NCBI RefSeq assembly: GCF_016924755.1
Contig: NZ_JAFFJX010000002.1
Location: forward strand, 372,001-436,000
DNA: 64,000 bases
Source of the DNA: Longitalea arenae
GTDB taxonomy: Bacteria > Bacteroidota > Bacteroidia > Chitinophagales > Chitinophagaceae
Direction of reading: 5' to 3'
Shown: positions 34,643 to 44,098 of the stretch, piece after piece
Numbering within the stretch: the stretch's first letter is position 1
How the letters are laid out: each line of letters starts with the position of its first letter
Position numbers and translations under genes: made by a program
Notes under the pieces: generated by a model
The model's database searches: none
Told to the model about the DNA's origin: nothing
Seen by the model: only the letters and a program-made list of their open reading frames with translations

Positions 34643-34942
34643 TTACTTCATGCCTTTGATCATATTTTCCAATGCTTCAATGTGGTCTTTGAATGCTTTT
34701 TCACCCGCCCTGGTAATTGAATAAGTTGTATTTGTCTTTCGCCCGATAAATCCCTTATGCACTTTAATATATCCATTCTCTTCGAGGTTCACCATATGCG
34801 AAGCCAGGTTGCCATCGGTTACATCGAGCATTTTCTTAAGGTCATTAAAGCTCACCTCCTCATTCACGATGAGAATGCTCATGACCCCCATGCGAATGCG
34901 GCTATCAAAAATTTTATTAAGATTTTCAATCGGGTTCTTCAT
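34643..34942 (-). CDS. Winged-helix DNA-binding transcriptional regulator
   Basis: 99 aa, a stand-alone winged-helix domain of the HTH_34/ArsR-PadR-like type. The recognition helix is in SFNDLKKMLDVTDGNLASHM and the wing in GFIGRKTNTTYSITRAGEKAF. Such regulators usually control the membrane-protein operon they sit in, acting as repressors. It lies between two membrane-protein genes, 16 nt after the first, so it is probably autoregulated with them. Confidence 0.85.
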   Translation of the reverse strand: MKNPIENLNKIFDSRIRMGVMSILIVNEEVSFNDLKKMLDVTDGNLASHMVNLEENGYIKVHKGFIGRKTNTTYSITRAGEKAFKDHIEALENMIKGMK

Positions 34943-34958
34943 GCAAAAAAATTATTGT

Positions 34959-35612
34959 CTAACGCTTCCGTTCATACTTCCACCACATAATGGCGCCATA
35001 CAGGATGTGCAATACGCCAAAACCGGCAGCCCAAAAATACAATCCGTACACACCGCTCCATAAATTAATAATCCCCAGTATTAATTGTCCGTACCCTAAA
35101 TAGCGGATCTCGCCTAATGTGTACTTCGATGCATTCACCAATGCGAGACCGTAAAAGATCAAACAGCCGGGCGCCACCAATTCAAAATAATGCAGCTCGA
35201 TAGCCCTGATAAGCACCAGACCACCTATCACCATCGGCAAGATGGTATTCCAGGCCAGGCGCTGAACAGTACGGTCCCACAGCGGCGTTCCGTTGCGCCG
35301 GCTGCGTGCCCAGGTAAATAAAAAGGCCGAAATAAATGCTGTTATGAAAGTGATACCTGCAATTAAGAACAGATCGTTATAAAGGCTTGCCACGTTCCCG
35401 CTTACCACTTCCGTTTCGCCCCGATAATAATTGTCACTGCGCTTGGCCTGCAAATAGGCGCTAATACGCTGCTGGGCAGCCCAGGCGCCTACCAGGGCGC
35501 ATATGCCGGCACTGATGCCGCTCCACCCGCTCAGCGAAATAAAGCGTGAAGACCGTTCCATCATTCGTTTAATATCCTGCAGGGTTTCCAGCGGGGGATG
35601 TTGGCTATCCAT
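34959..35612 (-). CDS. Membrane protein, unknown function, first gene of wHTH operon
   Basis: 217 aa from ATG 35612 (MDSQHPPLETLQDIKRMMER), five to six membrane segments after a short cytoplasmic helix. The frame is open 51 codons further but without a membrane or signal pattern. The segment IKRMMERSSRFISLSGWSGI is typical of Bacteroidota proteins encoded beside HTH_34 regulators; the role is unknown. Confidence 0.72.
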   Translation of the reverse strand: MDSQHPPLETLQDIKRMMERSSRFISLSGWSGISAGICALVGAWAAQQRISAYLQAKRSDNYYRGETEVVSGNVASLYNDLFLIAGITFITAFISAFLFTWARSRRNGTPLWDRTVQRLAWNTILPMVIGGLVLIRAIELHYFELVAPGCLIFYGLALVNASKYTLGEIRYLGYGQLILGIINLWSGVYGLYFWAAGFGVLHILYGAIMWWKYERKR

Positions 35613-36212
35613 ATAAAGCACTTTGTAAAACAAAGTAAATAGCAATTTCTGAGATTTGCAAACTTTTTCTGCCTGAAAAAAGAAATTAACAATGATGGTC
35701 AGCTCTCTACCGTGGTGAATTAAATATAGATTTAAAGCATGTGGGCGGCAGGACCTGTACTGCACACTTGTTTGCGCAGCATTGGCCTAAATAATAAAAT
35801 TTGATCGGTTGACTGCAGTAGCCATCAGCTAACGGTTGATCGTCTAATAATTAGTTACAGCATATACAGCCAATGACCGGTGAAAGGGTTCACAGAAGAC
35901 CGTAAAAGGCCTGTTAAACACCAATTCCGGAACCGGCTGCAGCAACGTTCCTGTCACTTTATTATTGAATGACCGGGAAACTTATTCGGGAAATACCCGA
36001 ACGCCACCAGTAAAAACAGGTGTTAGCCTGGTATAAACCGGCTACCATATTATAATTCCGGCCTTTAGCGCCAATTCCGCCATCACGAAAACTATGTTCA
36101 CCGGATAAACGGCGGTTTTGTGGGAAAACGGTCTCCATTTGTCGGTTTTAACAAAATGCTTTTCTTTCTGTTATTGTATTTTTGGGCCGCGAAACAAACC
36201 GACCTTATAAGA
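35613..36212. other. Gene-free divergent gap
   Basis: About 600 nt between divergent units. I see no gene, hairpin or word array. Short frames and an in-frame GTG upstream of the DUF5686 gene exist but do not look coding. Promoters for both directions should be here. Confidence 0.4.
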
Positions 36213-38720
36213 ATGCCTATTAGACCACTTAAACTCCTGCTGTTGATACTGTTGACCCAAAATGCAATAGCTCAAACCAGGATACTGAAAGGAATTGTAA
36301 AAGATGCCCATAGCGACGAACGTATCCCTTTCGCCTCTATGCAATTTAAATCTCAAAAATCTGGCAAACTCAGCGACTCAGCAGGAACATTTATCTTTCG
36401 TTTTAACGAATGGCCAACTGACACCCTGATCATCTCTTACGTGGGATATCGGGATTTCAAATTGCCATTCGATAGCTTTCTATTGCAAAGAGTCAAAGAC
36501 AATGTTTTAGACATCAGTATTTTGATGGAGCGCGGTAAGTTTGATGCCGTAGTGGTAAGAAAGAAGATCGACCGCGGCCTCCTGATGTGGAAACGCATTG
36601 TAAAACATAAAGCCAGGAACGACCGCTACCGCTTCCGCAATTTCTCCTATGAACTGTACAATAAACTGGAAGTAGACCTCAAGAATGTCAAAAAAGAAAA
36701 ATGGGAGAACCTGCCCTTCATCAAAAAGTTCAATTTTGTGTTGAACAATATTGACACCACAGAAGAGGGCGTGCCTTATTTACCCGTTTACATTACAGAA
36801 GCCATCTCCAATTATTACTACCAGAAATCGCCGCTTCGCCGCCGGGAAGTTTTTAAAGGCACCAAAAGCCTGGGGGTGAATAACGAAAGTGTGTCGAAGT
36901 TATTAGGCGGTATCGATCAGAACGTCAATTTTTACTCCAATTTCATCCCGGTATTCGATAAACAGTTTGTAAGTCCCATCAGCGATAATGGGGACGCCTT
37001 CTATAATTACAAAGTGCTGGATACGCAAATGGTGAATGGCCGCAGGCTCATTCACTTTTTCTTTATACCCAAACACAAAGGTCAAAATACATTCGAAGGT
37101 GATTGCTGGGTACATGACACCACGTTCGCGATCCAGAAGATGAACCTTCGCCTGGGTAAGGAAGCCAATGTGAATTACGTGAACAAACTGAGCCTTATCC
37201 AGGAATTCAGTTTGCTGAACGACAGCACCTGGTTCCTTACAAGAGATAAGTTCGTGGTTGATCTTTCGCTGTTATCGGGTGAAAAAATGTTAGCGGCCAT
37301 CGGCAGAAAGACCACTACTTACAAAGACATTGTGGTGAATGATACCTCAGTAACCAATGAGCTGGCCAAAAACAAACTGATCGAAGAAACGGTATTTCCG
37401 CCCCAGGCCAATAATGCGCCCGATTCATTCTGGGCAGTGAACCGTCATGAAGAACTAACAGTAACGGAAAAGAAATTATACCAAACCATCGATACCCTCT
37501 TAAAACTGCCCGCTTTTCAACGTGCGGTGAAAACAGTTAATTTCCTGGCAACCGGTTACCTGGATGTTGGTAATTATGAGATCGGTCCCTGGTATAACTG
37601 GGTATTCTCGAATGTACTGGAAGGATGGCGTTTCCGCTGGGACCTGGGTACTAACCGCTACTTCAGCAAAAAACTACGGCTGCATGGTTACCTGGCTTAT
37701 GGCACCAAAGACCAGCAATTCAAATATGAGGCAGATGCCATGTGGTTGTTCAATAAAAATCCACGGGCATACATTTTTGCCAAATATTCGAAAGACATTG
37801 ATTATGGACAGAATTATTTAGATGAAGTTAGCCAGGATAATATTTTTGCTTTGGCAGTCAGAAAGAACGGTGTGCCCATTAAATTCCTCAAAACGGAATT
37901 GATGCAGCTGGATCTGTTTAAAGAGTGGCATTCCGGTTTCTCTATTACCCTGGGTGGCGCTCGTAAGATCTATAACCCGTTACTGAACCTGCCCGAAAAA
38001 GAGATCTTCACGGATGGCAACGGTGGCACAACACCATTGAATACATTTGAGGCTTCTGTTCAGCTGCGTTTTGCTTATTTGGAAAAATTCCTCGAAGGTA
38101 CTTTTTACCGCTACAGCATGGGCAGTCCCTACCCCATTACTACGATCAAATATACGCGCGGTATGAAGGGTGTGTTCGACAGCCATTACGAATACAGTAA
38201 GTTAAGTGGCAGCATTTCTGACTACCTAAAAATATCGCCATACGGAACCGTTTATTACAATGTATTTGGCGGTAAAACTTTTGGCACCCTTCCGTTTATG
38301 TTACTGGATGTAGCGCCCGGTAATGAGATCTATTACTATAACAAGTATGCATATAGCTTAATGAACCGCTGGCAATACCTGCACGATCAGTATGCCGGTT
38401 TTAATTTCGAACATAATATCGGAGCCGGTATTTTCCGCTTTACACCGCTTACCCGGCGGTTAAAGTTCCGCCAGTTCTATACCGTGAAAGGATTGTGGGG
38501 CAGCTTAAGTGAAGAGAATAAAGCGCTGAATATGCCTGCAGGATCTACATACATTTTCGAATCGCTGGATGGTAAAACATACCTCGAGCTTGGTACCGGT
38601 GTTGATAATATCTTTAAGGTATTGCGGTTCGATTTTGTTTGGCGGGTATTACCTCAACCATTGCCCGAAGCAGCTTCACAACGCTGGGGCGTGTTTGGCA
38701 GCTTTAGGTTACAATTCTAA
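36213..38720 (+). CDS. DUF5686 family outer-membrane protein with carboxypeptidase-like regulatory domain
   Basis: 835 aa. Signal peptide MPIRPLKLLLLILLTQNAIAQ. Residues about 22-110 form a CarboxypepD_reg-like beta-sandwich (LKGIVKDAHSDERIPFASMQ; YVGYRDF). The rest matches DUF5686, with a central domain and a C-terminal beta-barrel ending WGVFGSFRLQF. Proteins of this kind sit in the outer membrane of Bacteroidota, and their function is not known. I chose ATG 36213; the frame is open upstream to a GTG at 36120 but without a signal peptide. Followed by a strong terminator. Confidence 0.85.
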   Translation: MPIRPLKLLLLILLTQNAIAQTRILKGIVKDAHSDERIPFASMQFKSQKSGKLSDSAGTFIFRFNEWPTDTLIISYVGYRDFKLPFDSFLLQRVKDNVLDISILMERGKFDAVVVRKKIDRGLLMWKRIVKHKARNDRYRFRNFSYELYNKLEVDLKNVKKEKWENLPFIKKFNFVLNNIDTTEEGVPYLPVYITEAISNYYYQKSPLRRREVFKGTKSLGVNNESVSKLLGGIDQNVNFYSNFIPVFDKQFVSPISDNGDAFYNYKVLDTQMVNGRRLIHFFFIPKHKGQNTFEGDCWVHDTTFAIQKMNLRLGKEANVNYVNKLSLIQEFSLLNDSTWFLTRDKFVVDLSLLSGEKMLAAIGRKTTTYKDIVVNDTSVTNELAKNKLIEETVFPPQANNAPDSFWAVNRHEELTVTEKKLYQTIDTLLKLPAFQRAVKTVNFLATGYLDVGNYEIGPWYNWVFSNVLEGWRFRWDLGTNRYFSKKLRLHGYLAYGTKDQQFKYEADAMWLFNKNPRAYIFAKYSKDIDYGQNYLDEVSQDNIFALAVRKNGVPIKFLKTELMQLDLFKEWHSGFSITLGGARKIYNPLLNLPEKEIFTDGNGGTTPLNTFEASVQLRFAYLEKFLEGTFYRYSMGSPYPITTIKYTRGMKGVFDSHYEYSKLSGSISDYLKISPYGTVYYNVFGGKTFGTLPFMLLDVAPGNEIYYYNKYAYSLMNRWQYLHDQYAGFNFEHNIGAGIFRFTPLTRRLKFRQFYTVKGLWGSLSEENKALNMPAGSTYIFESLDGKTYLELGTGVDNIFKVLRFDFVWRVLPQPLPEAASQRWGVFGSFRLQF

Positions 38721-38798
38721 TGATCAGCGGTGAATGATGAAGATGAGTTCTGTGGTGGTAATGAGTAGTAAATAGTGATGTTCTAACCTTACTTTTTT

Positions 38799-38836
38799 AA
38801 CCTCCGTTATGCTTTATGCAAGCGGAGGTTTTTTTA
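38799..38836 (+). terminator. Terminator of the DUF5686 gene
   Basis: AACCTCCG and CGGAGGTT pair around a 16-nt loop, followed by TTTTTAAT. It is 80 nt after the stop codon. Confidence 0.85.
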
Positions 38837-39169
38837 ATGTACAAGCGAGAGGGATCGTTTATGGTACTATTAGCGCAGGCAACAATGATAATGGCCTTCC
38901 AGAAAAATAAAAAAGACAGGAACCAGAGAACTGGCTCCTGGTAAAGTGTAATTTGCGATACTTCACAAAGAAAAAGAACTACAATAATCTGTTACTGAGA
39001 CCGAAAATGAAATTCAGGGGGGATTTCATTTTTTACCGGAATAATAACCGACTATCACTAATTAAAACAATTGAACAAGGCCGATGTACCAAACGACTTG
39101 CAAATAAATTATCATATTTGATTTGGGTCAACGAAAAAGCTGGTTTTCTTGATCAGTTTAAATAAAAAA
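38837..39169. other. Gene-free stretch
   Basis: AT-rich. A 70-codon TTG-started frame (38953-39165) translates to a basic low-complexity peptide and shows no family features. Nothing else seen. Confidence 0.4.
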
Positions 39170-39170
39170 A

Positions 39171-39430
39171 GGGCGATTAGAAAATCGCCCCGCAGGTCAT
39201 GCCCTCAAAGCTATTGCATAGACCTTGTTTAACTTCTTCAAAAATATTATACAGAACCTTAAATAAATAATTTTTTAGACGAGCAGCATTATTTTAACAA
39301 ATAAGTCATCTAAAACGACGACATATAACATCGTCTTTTTGTGTAAAAAAGACACTTTAATAATAGGTTAGCCTTACTCAATCGATTGCGCCTTTGAAAT
39401 TCCACAACTGACCTGCACCGTCCTGTTATT
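39171..39430 (-). ncRNA. Possible small RNA ending in an orphan terminator
   Basis: On the minus strand GGGCGATT and AATCGCCC pair with a TTCT loop and are followed by seven T (39190 to 39164), a textbook intrinsic terminator. No minus-strand gene ends at it: the next one upstream (DUF4399, stop 39494) has its own terminator at 39437-39470. The 240 nt between hold no credible frame longer than 18 codons, so an independent short transcript is possible. No promoter box is convincing. Confidence 0.3.
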
Positions 39431-39436
39431 GCCAAT

Positions 39437-39470
39437 AAAAAAGGGCAGACACTTATAGTGTAATCTGCCC
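39437..39470 (-). terminator. Terminator of the DUF4399 gene
   Basis: GGGCAGA and TCTGCCC with an inner CACT/AGTG helix, followed on the minus strand by TTTTTTATTGG. It lies 24 nt after the stop codon. Confidence 0.8.
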
Positions 39471-39493
39471 GGTTCATTTATCTTAATAAAAAT

Positions 39494-40009
39494 TTATTTC
39501 TGCACATTCACTGTTACGGTAGCAGCCAGTTTACTGCCATACGAGCGATGGATGCCATCGGCATACTGTAAGGTAAGTTTGTGCTCTCCCGGCGTCAGGT
39601 TCAATTCGGCTGATTTTTGTGCATTACCGAAATGCAAATGCGTAGAATCTTTTGGCACCACTGTACCAGTAGCCAGTGAGTCGCCGGCATCTATCAGAAT
39701 ATGATGGTGGCCAGACGCTGGTTTTAATACACCGGCTGTATCGAGGGCAATACCTGACACGCCCATTTCTACCTTGAAAGGAGATTTAATTTTTTGTCCG
39801 TTTTTCAGGTTCACAAAGAACACTTTAGCGCCCGCCGGAATTTCAGGCACCGGGGCAATGGCTCCGGAAGTATCTGCATGATGATGCAAAGTATCTACTG
39901 TGGAAGCTGCTGCAGCGGTATCTGCATTTACTTCTTCTTTAGCGCCGCCGCCATCGTTACAAGCCATTAAACCAAGGAGCAGAAAAGGAATAAGATCAAT
40001 TTTACGCAT
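39494..40009 (-). CDS. DUF4399 domain lipoprotein
   Basis: 171 aa. Signal peptide with lipobox Cys17 (LLGLMAC). A low-complexity Ala/Asp/Thr linker with a TLHHHADT stretch precedes the DUF4399 domain (about residues 60-171): VFFVNLKNGQKIKSPFKVEM, SGHHHILIDAG, STHLHFGNAQKS, HRSYGSKLAATV. The several His residues could bind metal, but the function is unknown. Single gene with its own terminator. Confidence 0.87.
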   Translation of the reverse strand: MRKIDLIPFLLLGLMACNDGGGAKEEVNADTAAAASTVDTLHHHADTSGAIAPVPEIPAGAKVFFVNLKNGQKIKSPFKVEMGVSGIALDTAGVLKPASGHHHILIDAGDSLATGTVVPKDSTHLHFGNAQKSAELNLTPGEHKLTLQYADGIHRSYGSKLAATVTVNVQK

Positions 40010-40143
40010 AGCCTATTTTTAAAGTGATTAAATAAAGGTGAACCCATCGTCACAACATCAAAGATGGCGCAAATTTAAAGGTATCTGGTCGATATCTTCA
40101 GAATCGCCTGTTTATTAACAATCAAAAAACCAGCGCGTTGTAT

Positions 40144-40195
40144 GCCGGTTGCCGGTTACCTGTTGCCAGTCACCAGTTGCAGTTGCCAGATGCAG
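40144..40195. repeat. Heptad-word array abutting the aminotransferase stop
   Basis: Units GCCGGTT (twice), ACCTGTT, GCCAGTC, ACCAGTT, GCAGTT and GCCAGAT. The last bases touch the stop codon (minus strand, 40196-40198). Confidence 0.8.
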
Positions 40196-41389
40196 CTACT
40201 TTGGTTGTGATATTCCATCCAACACCTGTAAGATCGTTTTCACTGCTTTTTTAATTTCTTTGGGCGAAATGGTCAACGGGGGGGCTATGCGCAGGCATTC
40301 CGGTGCAAATAAGAACCAGTCGGAAAGAATACCCTTTTGCAAACAGCCATCTATCACCTGTTTATTGATGTCAAAATGCTCAAATTCAACAGCTATGAGC
40401 AGCCCATTCACCCGTACCGCCTTGATCAGCGGATGTTGCAGCATTTCCCGGAACAGCGCTGCTTTATTGTTAACCTGGTCAAGGATCCCTTCTTTCAGCA
40501 ATACTTTAAAAGCGGCCAGTCCGGCAGCACAACAAACCGGGTGGCCCCCAAATGTGGTGATATGTCCCAACACAGGTTTTTCGGTAAAGACCTGCATAAT
40601 GTTTTTATCGGCCACAAAAGCACCGAGGGGCATGCCGCCTCCCAGGGCCTTTCCCAGCAAAACGATGTCGGGCACCACATTGAATTGTTCAAAGCCCCAG
40701 ATGGTACCCGTGCGGCCAAAACCCACCTGTATTTCATCGAGGATCAGTAAGGCGCCCGTTTCTGTACATTTTTGCCGCAAAGCGGTCATCCATTGGGCGG
40801 AAGGCGTATATACGCCCCTTTCTGCCTGAACGGTTTCGGCGATCACACAGGCCGTTTGAGTAGTTATTTCGGCAAGGGAGGCGGGGTCATCATATTCAAG
40901 GTGCAGCACATCGGGCAGCAGGGGCCGGTAGGCATTTCTCCAATATTCATCGCCCATAATGCTGAGCGCTCCCTGGGTAGAGCCATGGTAGCTTTTGTTG
41001 AAAGCAATGATCCGGGTGCGGTTGGTAAAGCGTTTTGCCAGCTTCATAGCGCCCTCCGTTGCTTCGGCGCCCGAATTCGTGAAATACACCGAATTCAGTG
41101 AGGCCGGCAAATGATCGGTGAGCCATTTGGCATACTGCACCTCGGGCGTTTCGATCATTTCACCATAAACCAGCAGGTGCATATAGTCATTCAACTGTTT
41201 TTTGATGGCTTTTACCACTTTCGGATGACAATGGCCCACATTGCATACACTGATGCCGGCGATCAGATCGAGGTATTTTTTACCGTTGGCATCGCGGAGG
41301 GTAGTGCCGGATGCTTTTACGATCTCAAGGCCGAGGGGAGCCGGTGAGGTTTGCGCTACATGCTGCAGGAATAATTCGCGTTTGTTCAT
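40196..41389 (-). CDS. Class III PLP-dependent aminotransferase
   Basis: 397 aa. The PLP lysine is in VLLGKALGGGMPLGAF (about residue 256). The cofactor-binding stretches TNSGAEATEGAMKLAKRF and LILDEIQVGFGRTG are typical of the acetylornithine/ornithine/4-aminobutyrate subgroup. It is distinct from the argD-like gene at 62986 and is not in an amino acid operon, so the substrate is unknown; ornithine or another omega-amino acid is possible. The gene has GGTT-type heptad arrays on both flanks (40144-40195 and 41407-41506). Confidence 0.85.
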   Translation of the reverse strand: MNKRELFLQHVAQTSPAPLGLEIVKASGTTLRDANGKKYLDLIAGISVCNVGHCHPKVVKAIKKQLNDYMHLLVYGEMIETPEVQYAKWLTDHLPASLNSVYFTNSGAEATEGAMKLAKRFTNRTRIIAFNKSYHGSTQGALSIMGDEYWRNAYRPLLPDVLHLEYDDPASLAEITTQTACVIAETVQAERGVYTPSAQWMTALRQKCTETGALLILDEIQVGFGRTGTIWGFEQFNVVPDIVLLGKALGGGMPLGAFVADKNIMQVFTEKPVLGHITTFGGHPVCCAAGLAAFKVLLKEGILDQVNNKAALFREMLQHPLIKAVRVNGLLIAVEFEHFDINKQVIDGCLQKGILSDWFLFAPECLRIAPPLTISPKEIKKAVKTILQVLDGISQPK

Positions 41390-41406
41390 AATCAGGGCAA
41401 AGATAC

Positions 41407-41592
41407 TGGTTACTGGTTACCAGTTGCCGGTTGCCGGTTACCTGGTGTGGGTTACCAGTTGCCGGTTAGCGGCTTCCGGTTACCAGTTGACGGTTTCAGG
41501 TTAAAGGGCTTTACCTGCAAACCGCGAAATTCATTGCAGGGGGCCGCAAGGAGCCTCGTAACATGAACCTCAAACCCGGAGCCTGCAACTCT
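41407..41592. repeat. Heptad-word array, with opposite-strand words following
   Basis: From 41407 to 41506, units such as ACTGGTT, ACCAGTT, GCCGGTT and GGTTAGC run with a 7-nt period and two phase slips. At 41558-41592 opposite words (CGTAACA, TGAACCT, CAAACCC) appear. The pairing of the two parts is weaker than in the other inverted pairs. It fills most of the 306-nt gap before the carbonic anhydrase gene. Confidence 0.7.
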
Positions 41593-41695
41593 CCCATCAA
41601 AGACGATTCATCATCACGATGGCCGATTGCAAAGAATTATTTGGATATTTGTTGCCGGACCGCATCTCAAACTATAACCATAAACTATACACACC

Positions 41696-42223
41696 ATGCC
41701 AGTGATCTTACACGTTGAAGGTAAATATCCTCAATTCGGAAGTAATTGTTTTATTGCCCCCAATGCCACCATAGTTGGAGATGTGGTGATGGGCGATGAT
41801 TGCAGCGTATGGTTCAGCGCCGTGGTTCGGGGCGATGTAAACAGCATACGCATGGGAAATAAAGTGAATATCCAGGACGGCGCCGTTATTCACTGCACCT
41901 ATAAACGCACCCAAACGATCGTTGGCAATAATGTTTCCATTGGCCATAACGCCATTGTGCATGGCTGTACCATCGAAGACAATGTACTGGTAGGCATGGG
42001 CGCTATTATCATGGATCGCGCCCATATCGGCACCAATTCCATCATTGCAGCCGGGGCTGTGGTACTGGAAGGAACCGTTGTTCCCGCCGGAACCATTTTT
42101 GCCGGTGTACCTGCCAAAAAGGTAAAAGACATCGTAGTATCGCAAATTCACACAGAAATTGACCGCATCGCCAATAATTACATCAAATATGCCGACTGGT
42201 TCCGGGACCAGGTAACCGAATAA
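41696..42223 (+). CDS. Gamma carbonic anhydrase family protein
   Basis: 175 aa left-handed beta-helix built from hexapeptide repeats (residues about 18-140). The zinc-ligand histidines are in DGAVIHCTYKR and VSIGHNAIVHGCTIED. Close to the YrdA/PaaY type; some members hydrate CO2, and others have lost the activity. Standard start and length. Plus-strand, possibly cotranscribed with the small lipoprotein gene 75 nt downstream. Confidence 0.92.
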   Translation: MPVILHVEGKYPQFGSNCFIAPNATIVGDVVMGDDCSVWFSAVVRGDVNSIRMGNKVNIQDGAVIHCTYKRTQTIVGNNVSIGHNAIVHGCTIEDNVLVGMGAIIMDRAHIGTNSIIAAGAVVLEGTVVPAGTIFAGVPAKKVKDIVVSQIHTEIDRIANNYIKYADWFRDQVTE

Positions 42224-42297
42224 TTGGTTCTACCTATTGCAATTGTGGCATAATATTTCTAGATTTAAGGGGCGTATTACCCGTGAAAAAAAGGACT

Positions 42298-42462
42298 ATG
42301 AAATCTATTAGAATCTTACTGTTTTTTGCTGTTGTGCTGTATTTTTTAGGTGGAACTGCATGCAGTCCGAAATATGGCTGTCCCAGTAACGGCAAAAATG
42401 TGGGTGCAGAAAGGATCCTGAGCGGCGAAAAGGTTCCCAAAGCGAAAAAGTTCAGATCGTAA
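42298..42462 (+). CDS. Small lipoprotein, unknown function
   Basis: 54 aa, ATG at 42298. A hydrophobic signal (KSIRILLFFAVVLYFLGG) is followed by a lipobox-like TAC with C22, then SPKYGCPSNGKNVGAERIL and a basic end (KAKKFRS). I have a general impression of similar short YGCP-NGKNVGAE proteins in related Bacteroidota, but could not check it. Between the carbonic anhydrase gene and a hypothetical gene, same strand. Confidence 0.7.
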   Translation: MKSIRILLFFAVVLYFLGGTACSPKYGCPSNGKNVGAERILSGEKVPKAKKFRS

Positions 42463-42520
42463 TACCTGCTAAACCGGTTGAACCCGTTCAACTGTATTCA
42501 TAACTTAGAAACCGTACTTT

Positions 42521-42856
42521 ATGAGCCTAACCCTACGCACCGATTTCGGCTGCACCGAGGCCATCATTGATGATGACTGTGGGCTGAAACGCTTTTACGA
42601 GGTAGCTAATATTCTCCTGGATGATCTCAAGATCAGATTTACCAATAAGCAGGATGATTTTGATACCCTCACGTGGAACTTCACGTACAAAGGACATTTG
42701 CTTACTTTGTATTACAACATTTACACCGGTATTTCGATCTATCCTTACAAGTTCAAGGAAGCTCCCCGCAAAGACAATGATGCGGTAATAGAAGTAGCTA
42801 AATTTCTGGAGACCAAACTCCTTGTTAACAAAGCAAAGCGCTTTATTGCGCAGTAA
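42521..42856 (+). CDS. Conserved hypothetical protein
   Basis: 111 aa, no signal or membrane segment, mixed alpha/beta composition. It starts MSLTLRTDFGCTEAIIDDDC and ends in a helix (VIEVAKFLETKLLVNKAKRF). Not recognised. It follows the small lipoprotein gene on the same strand and converges on rsgA. Confidence 0.65.
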   Translation: MSLTLRTDFGCTEAIIDDDCGLKRFYEVANILLDDLKIRFTNKQDDFDTLTWNFTYKGHLLTLYYNIYTGISIYPYKFKEAPRKDNDAVIEVAKFLETKLLVNKAKRFIAQ

Positions 42857-42982
42857 TGCTACCGGTCGCATTTGCCTGTTTCATTCCTTCCAATATCCTC
42901 CCCTCTTTACATTTCCAGTATCCGTTATTAAAATTCCCAATGATGAAGTGATCCATTTAAATCGCTTCGGCATTGCGCGTAT

Positions 42983-43915
42983 TTAATAATTTTTATCATC
43001 AATAGATTCAAGGATGTTGACATAGCTCACGTAGCGGTCTTCATTGATGCTTCCATTGATCACGGCGTCTTTAACGGCACAACCCGGCTCATTTATATGA
43101 AAGCAGTTGTTGAACTGGCAGTTGGTGATGAGGCGCGCCATTTCGGGGAAATAATGCGACAATTCCTGCCGGGAAATATCTACCAGGCCGAATTCGCGCA
43201 TACCCGGCGTATCTATCACCCTGCCACCCGTGGCCGGCGGCAGATCGAACATTTCAGCGAAAGTGGTCGTGTGCAAGCCCTTGCCGCTCCATCCGCTTAC
43301 ATCCTGTGTTTTCAACTGCAGCCCGGGAAAGATGGAATTAATAAAAGAAGATTTACCTACACCCGAGTGCCCGCTCAATAAGGTGGTCTTATTGGCCAGT
43401 GCTTCCTGCACTTCCTGTACACCTTGATTTGTTTTTACCGACATCAATACGGTACGGTAGCCTATAGCCGCATACATTTCCTTCAACGCCGTGTATTTGT
43501 CGAGTTCTTTGTTCTTATACAGATCTGCTTTATTAAACACCACGATGGCGGGCACATGATATGCTTCGCTGGTTACCAGGAAACGATCTATAAAACCCTG
43601 TGAGGTCTTCGGTTCCCGGAGCGTTGCAAACAACAAGGACTGATCGATGTTTGCGGCTACAATATGATGCTGCTTTTTATGAGCAGGCGATTGCCGGTTG
43701 ATATAATTGCGCCGGGGAAGGATCTCTGTAATGATAGCGGTATTCGCTGATTCACTTTCAATGTCAACGATCACTTCATCTCCTACTGCAATGGGGTTGG
43801 TGGATGTTATATCATCTATTTTAAACACACCTTTGATACGGGCACTCATGGCCTTGCCCGTCTCCGTCTTGATATTATACCAACTGCCTGTTGACCTGTA
43901 AACAATTGCTTTCAT
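42983..43915 (-). CDS. rsgA: Ribosome small subunit-dependent GTPase A
   Basis: 310 aa 30S-maturation GTPase. The circularly permuted order is visible: OB-fold (1-70), then G4 FNKADLY, then the P-loop LLSGHSGVGKSSFIN (G1), then DTPGMREFGL (G3). The C-terminal zinc-binding part has CQFNNCFHINEPGC. I chose ATG 43915 (MKAIVYRSTGSWYNIKT), the family start; six upstream codons add nothing conserved. Confidence 0.95.
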   Translation of the reverse strand: MKAIVYRSTGSWYNIKTETGKAMSARIKGVFKIDDITSTNPIAVGDEVIVDIESESANTAIITEILPRRNYINRQSPAHKKQHHIVAANIDQSLLFATLREPKTSQGFIDRFLVTSEAYHVPAIVVFNKADLYKNKELDKYTALKEMYAAIGYRTVLMSVKTNQGVQEVQEALANKTTLLSGHSGVGKSSFINSIFPGLQLKTQDVSGWSGKGLHTTTFAEMFDLPPATGGRVIDTPGMREFGLVDISRQELSHYFPEMARLITNCQFNNCFHINEPGCAVKDAVINGSINEDRYVSYVNILESIDDKNY

Positions 43916-44098
43916 TGGAGCATAAAAGTACAATTATTGGGGCAGAACTGTAAGGTTCACCGTTTGGTGCTGCGGAAGCAGTTGGTTTACGCGAATCTGA
44001 CAGCTGTAATCAGAAGGGCTACAGCTGACCTGCCAGGGCAATAAAGCTAATGAGAACAGAAGCTCAAATACTGCACCTTACAGGTCTGTTCTAACTTC

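Noticed and set aside
38953-39165. 70-codon plus-strand frame
   Set aside because: TTG start, low-complexity basic translation, no neighbours or motif support.
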